Below are positions 59,401-64,000 of a DNA stretch of 64,000 nt, one piece after another (the first letter of the stretch is position 1; the number at the start of each line of letters is the position of its first letter). The notes below the pieces were generated by a model that saw only the letters and a list, made by a program, of their open reading frames with translations, had not been told where the DNA came from and did not search any database. Origin of the DNA: Strongylocentrotus purpuratus (taxonomy: Eukaryota > Echinodermata > Echinoidea > Camarodonta > Strongylocentrotidae); NCBI RefSeq assembly GCF_000002235.5, contig NW_022145532.1:868001-932000 (forward strand), in the 5' to 3' direction. Both the position numbers and the translations under genes were made by a program.

Positions 59401-61300
59401 AACAAGTAATTTCACTTCTTCCATGCTTATGTTGACTCAAACTTACCCAATATACACCTTTAACGGAGAAAATGGATGATAATTGTAATAAGAAATGTGT
59501 TGACTATACATCACAAGGAATGGGAAAAGATACTCGAGAAGAATGTCTCGACATTACACCGGGAGGGGTTGTATAAATGCTTCAATTATTCTTAAATACA
59601 GCCTAAGGTGACTTCCTTCTTTTCTACACTTTATTCACATCTCTGGAAGATGAGTGGTAATAAAGACTACATTTAGACATTCAAATTATCATTAACCAGT
59701 GAAATCACATTACAAATGCGTCAGGCAGCATCATGACACAGAAAGTAAACAATTTGATTCAATTATTCTCCCTCAAATTGAAATTTGGAGATAAATGTCA
59801 CGAGTTTTTTTTCCTGAGATAAAGAAAACTAGATTTCACGCATGACGGAAAGACGTTTAGCAATGTTATTGAGCATATTTGAATAAGTATCGTCCTACTA
59901 TCATGGAGAAAGGACAATATAATCCGGCGTACTGCCGGCCTATCATACTTAATCATATTTATCAACACACAGGAAGAGGTGTTATAAAATAGTAACATCG
60001 ACTTTTGTCCTTCGTCTATAACTTGAATCATAAAATTACCATTATGACGACTGTCTCAATTATGGAGTATATGGAGTGTTGGAGAGAGGGAAAGAGAAAG
60101 ATAGGAAACACATTAAACTTCTAACATTGAACAATGGTTTGTTTTTTTAATCGTGAGAGTAGATATGTTTGCTACGAATAAGAGCTAGAATTAATTACCA
60201 CCCAATAAATAATTGCTGCGATCATGATGATTACATTTAAAGGGATTGGGTATCTTTGTCTCAGATTCTGAAACAAAATCCTGGATTTAGCTCATGCTGC
60301 AATCATAACTATAAACGTTTAGGTCAGTCGGGAACCCCGTGACTTTTACAAGCCAAACGCCTGTCTGATTATCAAGATCTTTATGACTGGAAATCAAAAT
60401 TTAAAAATTCGTTTTCCTAACGGTTTTTATAACACCACAGTCTATTGGGAAAAATTAGTATGGTAAAACCTGTCACTCAAAGATTTTTACTTTCTTGAAG
60501 CACTTCATGATCACTTTAAAGCGCAATTTTGTTTCGGGCTTCCAATATTACACCATATCACGAACATAACACGTAGGGCCATGAATCTCAGATTTAACAT
60601 TGTTAAACGATGCCTTCAAAGGTTAAGAGCATGAAGAACTAGATAAAGAAAAACGTTTGTAATATAAGAAAAACTATGAGGTTTTACAAATATACTGTGG
60701 ATGCGTCATACACTCAAAAGTGCATCAGGTAGCTATATAATGGTTGTTGAAAAATGTACAGTTGCTCTCAAGTCAACACCAGTAAACACTTGGAATTGAT
60801 GACTGATTAAAGCGAACTTCTTCTGTTTCGAAAACGGACTATCATATTACGCAATACGTTACGACAATATCCTCGTCTGTCTACGTTAATTGTTGTGAGG
60901 TAAACAAAATTATTAGTCCGTTCACAATCTATCAGGTCGCTTGATTGTAATTCATGATATTGATGCGTTTGTCGTGTATTTTAAGAAAGAATGGATGGTG
61001 TCACAGTTTCCCAGAATATATATAAATACCGCAAAAAATACAGATGCAATGCATTTCAGTTGAAAAATGTTAAGTGTTATCAGACGTATCTTGCCTGTTT
61101 CTACTTTCATAACACCATGAGCCTAGAAGGGCCTACCTATAGCAGGTCCGTTATTACATCAAGATACCTTGGTAATGTATAATTGTTGCCATGTTTAGGT
61201 AAATCTAAATTTTAAAGTGAATATAACATTCTTGAAGTATTATTTACGTTAGGACGATCTGTCGAGCGCCTTCCGACACTTCTTTCAACTTGTCTTCTGA
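26421..61300 (+). CDS. Putative secreted neuropeptide/peptide-hormone precursor, 5 exons
   Basis: Coding exons: 26421-26490, 45317-45367, 46792-46844, 58744-58857 and 61253-61300. All borders are AG...GT, phases match (1,1,0,0), and the sum is 336 nt (111 residues plus TGA). Order: signal peptide (about 1-24, hydrophobic IFLSIFLVVLV), a short peptide RGRQCPPRLSLLCAGGV, then GKR at 42-44 (amidation Gly plus dibasic cleavage), an acidic/polar propeptide with one Cys (VCPFD) and an aromatic end AFRHFFQLVF. A peptide placed directly after the signal and followed by GKR is the layout of GnRH, AKH and vasopressin-type precursors (known), but the sequence fits none of them. Cleavage could yield a disulfide-looped, amidated peptide, perhaps with pyroglutamate at QCPP. 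The CRE-bearing promoter fits. I do not recognise the family. Joining across 35 kb rests on phase and sequence quality; exon 5 is least certain. Confidence 0.6.
26880..27115 (+). mobile_element. Degenerate repeat sharing the SINE core
   Basis: 26889-26934 (CCTGCGTTGTG ... CCCTCCCTTGTTTATAG ... GACGCAGG) matches the core of the SINE at 12646-12693 on the opposite strand. The sequence after it (GGATGTTAAATGGAGGCCTC, GTAGAGGAGAGTGCGAAG) differs from that SINE, and no tRNA head is seen, so it is a different element or a subfamily using the same core. Confidence 0.6.
28168..28182. repeat. Poly-G tract (15 G)
   Basis: Uninterrupted run of 15 G following (GTT)n. Confidence 0.95.
30528..32660 (+). 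pseudogene. Degraded non-LTR retrotransposon (endonuclease and reverse transcriptase remnants)
   Basis: Broken by stops and frame changes, but family landmarks follow in order. At 30560-30700: DEIEILCATITGLN and HNHTGRGVYFSCNADM, resembling endonuclease start and mid motifs. At 31370-31505: a basic linker (ARISKRKRRAYRKSKKK ... WLRYREISREVKGM ... SYNDYL). At 31730-31790: LRVSKPPGPDRISPAMLKLA, reverse-transcriptase motif 0/1. At 32040-32095: ANVIPP ... NCRPISLTL. At 32105-32165: LERLIVKRLL ... NKIIPD. At 32450-32600: VTSGAALGSVIG (degenerate SGVPQGSVLGP) and SRYADDTVLY, the catalytic YADD box. It lies in intron 1 of the peptide gene, same strand. CR1/Jockey-like by style; exact clade unknown. 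Confidence 0.85.
31822..32008. mobile_element. Near-perfect foldback MITE inside the retrotransposon
   Basis: 187 bp. The arms of roughly 75-80 bp (ACAGTCC-GGGGGGTGTTTCATAAAG, then GTTCGTAAGTTACGCACGAC) are almost identical inverted copies around a short loop containing ACATGTAAATGATTGAGAAT. It splits the reverse transcriptase frame between motif 1 and NCRPISLT, so it inserted after the retrotransposon. Confidence 0.92.
32916..33065 (+). repeat. Dispersed repeat, copy 1 (CCAACAGCATTTGAAAGA family)
   Basis: Shares ATTCCAACAGCATTTGAAAG, GGGCTTG, TAACGACCATTAGTTRTCGA and GAATCGACTTAAGTGAT, in the same order, with 58145-58272. Here the block ATCGACCATTAGTTGAC is duplicated. It sits between two reverse-transcriptase fragments. 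Confidence 0.75.
33066..33227 (+). pseudogene. Second reverse-transcriptase fragment of the same retrotransposon family
   Basis: From 33069 the sequence repeats 32508 onward (TTTCTTTACTACTGATTTAC, then the YADD region) at an offset of 561 bp, with differences. It reads YADDTILYHTICKASD and then SDLKALVKWCSNDPMEL, continuing slightly more intact than the first copy; a stop precedes YADD. Either a tandem duplication or a second nested insertion. Confidence 0.8.
33228..33965. mobile_element. TTAAAGGCCAAGTC foldback MITE, diverged
   Basis: Begins TTAAAGGCCAAGTCTACTC. The inner parts are imperfect inverted copies: the left arm has ATCGGATAACTAATAAGAAA ... CTGCCAACTCACTCA ... GTGACGTCATTGCCTC, and the right arm has GAGGCAATGACATCAC ... 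GATTGGCAG ... CATAACTTCCTTATTCTC. The expected right terminus is not visible. I recall similar AAGGCCAAGTCCACC elements as abundant in echinoderm and hemichordate DNA. Confidence 0.65.
36044..36413. mobile_element. TTAA-flanked MITE with TTAAAGGTAAAGACCAG ends
   Basis: 370 bp. Perfect 17-bp inverted termini (TTAAAGGTAAAGACCAG at 36044, its complement ending at 36413), extended by imperfect similarity. No coding capacity. The window's first 40 bases are another end of this family. Confidence 0.85.
36576..36618. repeat. Short CA-rich repeat
   Basis: CACGCACACGCACACCCACA-type sequence with a duplicated CCTCGCACA. Confidence 0.8.
37110..37200. repeat. TTTATTTATT...CAGGGTAGCCCC dispersed repeat, copy 1
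   Basis: TTTATTTATTTATTCCG, TTTAAACAGGGTAGCCCC, GTACTGTTTTCCAGGGGGCA, CTGTTAA. Related to 52325-52420 in layout and spacing. Resembles the 3' part of a retroposed repeat. Confidence 0.6.
37350..37610. repeat. CGGTCACAC / AGTCGGTTTGG dispersed repeat, copy 1
   Basis: Contains CCTCAGTCACACTGTCGAAC, CGACTCCAAACCGATTCTAA, CTCGGTCACACCAATGAGAC, ACGACGACAGACCG and a right end GGTGTGACTGACC. The same modules occur in reverse orientation at 46545-46715. Inverted CxCAGTCACAC/GTGTGACTG ends suggest a small DNA transposon. Confidence 0.6.
39340..39730. repeat. CpG-rich island, probably an old repeat
   Basis: About 390 bp of clearly higher GC and CpG content in AT-rich intron DNA. Two overlapping 129-codon frames lie on opposite strands (39289-39678 minus, 39482-39871 plus), with no recognisable domain. 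Inside is a perfect 9-bp stem, ATTGTACGA/TCGTACAAT with a 3-base loop, at 39487-39507. Repeat-derived or regulatory; not supported as a gene. Confidence 0.4.
40596..40610. repeat. Poly-G tract (15 G)
   Basis: Uninterrupted run of 15 G. Confidence 0.95.
42047..42129. repeat. Two abutting perfect palindromes
   Basis: 42047-42079 is a perfect 16-bp inverted repeat around one A (GAACAAGATTGCTTAT). 42079-42129 is a perfect 25-bp inverted repeat around one A (CTTCTGATGTTACACGCAAC, continuing ACAAT). They share the base at 42079. No terminal motif of the local MITE families is seen. Confidence 0.95.
45014..45101. repeat. Two-copy 44-bp tandem duplication
   Basis: The unit ATCGACCCTTTACACAACTA... 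is repeated head to tail at 45014 and 45058, essentially identical, indicating a recent event. It lies about 215 bp upstream of peptide-gene exon 2. Confidence 0.95.
45317..45367 (+). CDS. Peptide-precursor exon 2 (Cys-bracketed peptide)
   Basis: A 51-nt exon after acceptor TTATGTTACAG. With the carried G it reads ARGRQCPPRLSLLCAGG and ends GGAG|GTAAGC, phase 1. Two Cys eight residues apart can form a loop. It is GC-richer than its surroundings. Confidence 0.7.
46545..46715. repeat. CGGTCACAC / AGTCGGTTTGG dispersed repeat, copy 2 (inverted)
   Basis: CCGGTCTGTCGTCGGTCTCA, GAGTCGGTCAGTTTGGAATC, GGCAATGTGACCAAGGCAAA and GGTTTGGAGTCGGTTTT are the reverse-complement modules of 37350-37610. It ends about 75 bp before exon 3 of the peptide gene. 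Confidence 0.6.
46792..46844 (+). CDS. Peptide-precursor exon 3 (GKR processing site)
   Basis: A 53-nt exon after a strong poly-T acceptor. It reads VGKRDGGLSQNTMSKNAE and ends GAG|GTAAAT, phase 0. GKR supplies the amide donor glycine and the dibasic site. Confidence 0.72.
47209..47221. repeat. Poly-C tract (13 C)
   Basis: Uninterrupted run of 13 C. Confidence 0.95.
48413..48606. mobile_element. TTAA-flanked MITE with TTAAAGGTAATACAA ends
   Basis: 194 bp with perfect 15-bp inverted termini. The interior (GGTATGGGGTCATGAATTTG, AATGAACATATTGGAAG, ATTCAGTGATCGTTG, GAAATCGAGTCTA) recurs in reverse at 57968-58087. No coding capacity. Confidence 0.85.
48607..48643. repeat. (CT)n microsatellite abutting the MITE
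   Basis: CTCTCT units then CCCTCC units, starting immediately after the MITE terminus. Confidence 0.9.
49196..49207. repeat. Poly-G tract (12 G)
   Basis: Uninterrupted run of 12 G. Confidence 0.95.
50643..50810 (+). CDS. Candidate alternative last exon of the peptide-precursor gene
   Basis: Acceptor GGTCATTTCAG followed by 55 open codons and TAA. It is in phase 0 with exon 3, reading GQNRKGLKSQKKTGKTLNGN ... DKQLLSHDMTHGTQMEA. It is basic and GC-richer than the flanks, and the open frame extends upstream of the acceptor. Splicing from exon 3 here would swap the propeptide. No family recognised. Confidence 0.25.
   Translation, partial: GQNRKGLKSQKKTGKTLNGNSVEPGEKLRARNLVVFRPDKQLLSHDMTHGTQMEA
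52325..52420. repeat. TTTATTTAT...CAGGGTGACTC dispersed repeat, copy 2
   Basis: TTTATTTATGTATTATTTAT, TATTTAGACAGGGTGACTCA, GGTCTTCCACGAGGCCCTGT, TAAAG. Same order as 37110-37200, strongly diverged. Confidence 0.5.
53641..53728. repeat. (CA)n-rich microsatellite
   Basis: ACACAC with CG interruptions. Confidence 0.9.
53917..53928. repeat. Poly-G tract (12 G)
   Basis: Uninterrupted run of 12 G after TATATAT. Confidence 0.95.
55026..55075. repeat. Poly-C followed by (CT)n
   Basis: 13 C and then CT repeats with CG interruptions; produces spurious Ser/Leu- and Arg/Glu-rich frames. Confidence 0.95.
55560..55735 (+). promoter_or_regulatory. Promoter-like patch inside intron 3
   Basis: TATA-like CCATATAAGTACCC at 55582-55595 follows a GC-richer stretch. 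About 130 bases downstream lies a donor-like GAGGAA|GTATGT. It could start an alternative short transcript that joins exon 4. There is no coding start I can defend; inference only. Confidence 0.2.
56916..57701. mobile_element. piggyBac-like non-autonomous element with TTAA target sites
   Basis: TTAA (56916-56919) followed by CCCTAAAAAGGCCGGGC; the right end is TTATTAGGG followed by TTAA (57698-57701). The ends form CCCTAATAAGATCGGG/CCCTAAAAAGGCCGGG inverted termini with inner GGGGGGCCATTATGGCC palindromes on both sides. TTAA duplication with CCCTA ends is the piggyBac hallmark (known). The roughly 778-bp interior has no transposase frame. Confidence 0.85.
57645..57655. repeat. Poly-G tract (11 G) in the piggyBac-like element
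   Basis: Run of 11 G beside GGCCATAATGGCC, within the right subterminal part. Confidence 0.95.
57968..58087. mobile_element. Partial copy of the TTAAAGGTAATACAA MITE, inverted
   Basis: The reverse complement of this block reads CTTAAAGATAATACAAAG, GGTATGGGATCATAAATTTG, CAAATGAACATATTGAAAG, ATTCAGTGATCGTTGTCGCG, GAAATCGAGTC, matching the MITE at 48413-48606. The left end is not recognisable. Confidence 0.8.
58137..58272 (+). repeat. Dispersed repeat, copy 2, ending in a perfect palindrome
   Basis: Second copy of 32916-33065. It ends in a 26-bp perfect palindrome (ACTTAAGTGATTGCAATCAC, continuing TTAAGT) at 58247-58272; in copy 1 only the left half is present. Confidence 0.75.
58744..58857 (+). 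CDS. Peptide-precursor exon 4 (propeptide)
   Basis: 38 codons, phase 0 at both ends, acceptor TTATTTGCAG and donor CAG|GTAAGG. Reads TFRKDFLLDSLEGFRLTVCP then FDSVIEQFSKEQQLELWQ, amphipathic with a single Cys. Confidence 0.78.
61253..61300 (+). CDS. Peptide-precursor exon 5 (probable last exon)
   Basis: Acceptor TATTTACGTTAG, then DDLSSAFRHFFQLVF and TGA. It is in phase with exon 4 and GC-richer than its neighbourhood, but short enough to arise by chance. An AATAAA lies downstream near 61965. Confidence 0.5.
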   Translation, partial: DDLSSAFRHFFQLVF

Positions 61301-62124
61301 GCATCATCCTTCAGTTATCGGTCCGCTGTGGCTTAAATCTCTCTAATCTCTTTACAAATGTCTTCACATCTTCTGGGAATAAGCATAAACTTTTTTAAAG
61401 ACAATTTTAATTTTTTTTTGTTTTTACTCAATAGTTTTCTTATAGGGGGACCGCCCCCAGAAAAATCTAACTTAGGATATGCACGATATAGAAACGAAGA
61501 ATATGCTTCAAAGCACCCTCAAAAGACAAAATAGCTGATATCGTACTTATCTTTTAAGGTTTAAGCTAGTGACATGATGGAGTTTAAGAATCGCAATTTT
61601 GTCATTCACTTTCACGATTCTGTAAACTTTCGTCAATGTTGCTGTTGATATAAATCACATTCTACGTTTTTTTTGAATAATTAAAAAGCAGTAATGTTTC
61701 CAGTGTGAAGATGAAAACTCGATCAGTTAAGCACCTGAAAAATCCAATTTCTAAATGAGGAAATGGAAACTTCTTCTTTTTTCTTTTGAAATAGGATTGT
61801 CATACCATTAGTTCTACTATATTTTCACTAATTGCTGAGAAAGCAATTATTACTATCTTTAAGATAATGGCTTGGATAATGGTGATAATGGAATAGTAGT
61901 ATTAGTATAGTAAATGCAGGACAATGTAAATGATTATCATGCGTCTGCTGAAGATACGAACAAAAATAAAACAAATTAGGATGAATGAGAAGGTAATTAA
62001 TATCTAGATGCGTGGTTTTCTCACAGACGTGATGTAAAACAAAAAGGCATATACATTTTTGTATACCGTTATTACATCGTCGCAATTTCCTTGGCAATTA
62101 CATGTCTATTCAAATTTTTGTTTA

Positions 62125-62185
62125 ATATAATAATAATAATAAAAATAATAAAAAAAATAAAAATAATAATAATAATAATAATAAT

Positions 62186-62218
<33 letters not shown>

Positions 62219-62226
62219 AATACTAA

Positions 62227-62306
<80 letters not shown>

Positions 62307-62340
62307 ATAATAATAATACATTTATATAGCGCAGCTTTTA
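62125..62340. repeat. Compound (AAT)n-(ACT)n microsatellite joined to TATATAGCGC repeat
   Basis: (AAT)n, then about thirty ACT/CTA units, then (AAT)n followed by TTTATATAGCGCAGC, the same junction as at 25498-25580. Confidence 0.9.
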
Positions 62341-62400
62341 TATGCGGTAAATACCGTTATTTGGTTGGAACCATGATGGAAAAAGATACCCAGACAGAGT

Positions 62401-62484
62401 GAAGGAGGGAGAGAGGGGGAAGGAAGGGGGAGGGGATAGAGAGATAAAGAGAGATAGAGAGAGAGAGAGAGAGACAGACAGACA
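62401..62484. repeat. GA-rich simple repeat
   Basis: GGGA and GAGA units ending in GACA units. Confidence 0.9.
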
Positions 62485-62561
62485 AGAGCACAGATAGACG
62501 ACAATAAAACGAGTTTCCGTTTTCACCGTTTTCAAGATGAACAGCACATGTACGTATATAA

Positions 62562-62596
62562 TGAGACAATGATGCAAACAATTTAAGAACATGACT
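62562..62596 (+). repeat. 35-bp exact direct repeat, copy 1
   Basis: TGAGACAATGATGCAAACAA plus 15 further bases, identical to 63094-63128; offset 532 bp. Confidence 0.95.
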
Positions 62597-63093
62597 GCAA
62601 TCATAGCCAGGAAATGAGGCATATTTAGAGCAAAGGGCATCCTTAAATTACCATGTATCCAATTGAGGAGCCGACTAGGAACTATGGCAGGCAAATAAAG
62701 TACCACACAAAGGATGTGCAGAGATGATATTGTGCTCTTCATAAAAAAGAATGGGTAGATGATATTTTACTCTTTGTGACGTACTTCGATATGCTATTTC
62801 TTCAATAATTGTATCTCTATTGCATTTCAACTCATAATCATAGGAAACTTCGCGAAAAAGCACTCTACAGCTACACAATTGCGATTTATAATGAAATAAT
62901 TCATTTTGGTATCATTCTCCATTATATACTACGCACACTCTTTCTAGGCCTAACATGGAAATGCTGCCAGACGAATCTTATCATTGAACTTGCATTTGCA
63001 CTAGTGTGATTATCTATTGTCCTTTTTTCTATATAAATTGCTCATGACGATTTTACTTATCTTTTCCATAGAAAGCGTCTGACTTAATATGTC

Positions 63094-63128
63094 TGAGACA
63101 ATGATGCAAACAATTTAAGAACATGACT
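63094..63128 (+). repeat. 35-bp exact direct repeat, copy 2
   Basis: Identical to 62562-62596; flanking sequence differs on both sides. Confidence 0.95.
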
Positions 63129-63665
63129 TTGAACATGTTCAAAGAAATGAAGGAACGCTTCCACGTGTTTAGAACATTGTACTTCTTTCACCTACATAAT
63201 ATTCGCTGAAAACCCGTTTCTTAGGGGGTTATTAAACTTTGAGCATTCGTCTTTAAAGTTCTTTGTTCTCATAAACTAGTTCATGAGAAATTTGCGTCAA
63301 ATCTAGGTTATTTGTTTGTGATATGAAGACAACCCAGACAGCGTGGACATAACACCTGGATACAATCTAGTTGAAAGCAGATTGAAAGCCGTGATTAATT
63401 AGATATAAAACAATTTCAACGTGACAAAGAAATGCATAATCAGTTGTCATGTGACACTGAAGAGATTAATGGTTAGATACAAGATATATAACAAAAGAAA
63501 CAAAAAAGAACGTACTGTGTGTAAACAAAAAGAGAGATCAGGAAAGGGATATAGATGGCGGCGAATTTTGTTTGGGTGAAGTAGTGCGGAAAACATATGG
63601 ATGGAAGATGTGGGGGAACAGGGAAAGGGAGTGGACCTTGTAACATGAAATTAGGAATGGGAACC

Positions 63666-63957
63666 TGGGGGGGGGGGGGGGAGGGTGTTTCACAAAGACT
63701 AAGATCGACTTTAAGTTGGACTTAACTATGGCAGGCCATTCATGCCACTGTTTGCTCTCACCATTGACTGGCATTGGTCTCTCAAAAGACGTACAAATCA
63801 TGGTCACAAATCTACAAAATTTACATTTTTGGATAATTCATTATTGAATAAAAATGTAATATCTAAAGATCATAATGGTGAAAACAGTGGCATGAACGGC
63901 CTACCATAGTTAAGTCCGACTTAAAGTCAATCGTGGTCTTTGTGAAACACCCCCTGG
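63666..63957. mobile_element. Foldback MITE with GGGGGTGTTTCACAAAGAC ends
   Basis: 292 bp. Arms of about 85 bp (GTGTTTCACAAAGACTAAGA, CGACTTTAAGTTGGACTTAA, CTATGGCAGGCC, CATGCCACTGTTT) are inverted at the right end, with poly-G/C at the outer tips. It shares the GGGGTGTTTCAYAAAG tip with the foldback at 31822-32008. Confidence 0.88.
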
Positions 63958-64000
63958 AGGTATACATTTTAGCTGAAAATAACCAGCAAGGCACATTAAC

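Noticed and set aside
62125..62340. CRISPR-like or satellite array
   Set aside because: Trinucleotide units only; no spaced repeats, and the DNA is clearly eukaryotic.
62091..62402. 103-codon Ile/Leu-rich frame
   Set aside because: Translation of the AAT/ACT microsatellite.

Overview
This is a 64 kb piece of an AT-rich, intron-rich animal nuclear genome. Exons are short and scattered, splice sites are canonical GT/AG, and simple repeats and small inverted-repeat transposons are abundant. TACATGTA palindromes recur, and several foldback elements resemble families I associate with echinoderms and other marine deuterostomes. My best guess is an echinoderm, perhaps a sea urchin; this is inference, not proof.

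Left part (about 4.8-14.7 kb, minus strand): a complete homologue of synphilin-1 (SNCAIP). Twelve coding exons join with every reading-frame phase matching and give 1183 codons from the ATG at 13169. The protein has an acidic N-terminus, an ankyrin block, a coiled coil and a long serine-rich tail. A 5' UTR lies upstream in the first coding exon (to 13316), and GC-rich blocks at 13.6-13.8 and 14.5-14.7 kb may hold the promoter and a non-coding first exon. A tRNA-derived SINE sits in intron 1 and an AGGCCT-ended MITE in intron 4.

Middle and right part (about 26.1-61.3 kb, plus strand): five tiny exons spread over 35 kb join in phase into a 111-residue secreted peptide precursor: signal peptide, a Cys-bracketed peptide ending in Gly-Lys-Arg (an amidation and dibasic cleavage site), then a C-terminal propeptide. 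The promoter side has a perfect CRE, a CCAAT box and a TATA-like element. I do not recognise the family, and it is the best candidate here for something undescribed. A phase-compatible alternative last exon lies at 50643-50810.

The large introns and the head-to-head intergenic region (13.3-26 kb) hold a broken non-LTR retrotransposon (30.5-33.2 kb) interrupted by a near-perfect foldback MITE, TTAA-flanked MITEs, a piggyBac-like element (56.9-57.7 kb), two abutting perfect palindromes (42.05-42.13 kb), microsatellites and ten poly-G/poly-C tracts of 11-15 bases. I see no other convincing protein-coding gene, no canonical tRNA or rRNA gene and no CRISPR.
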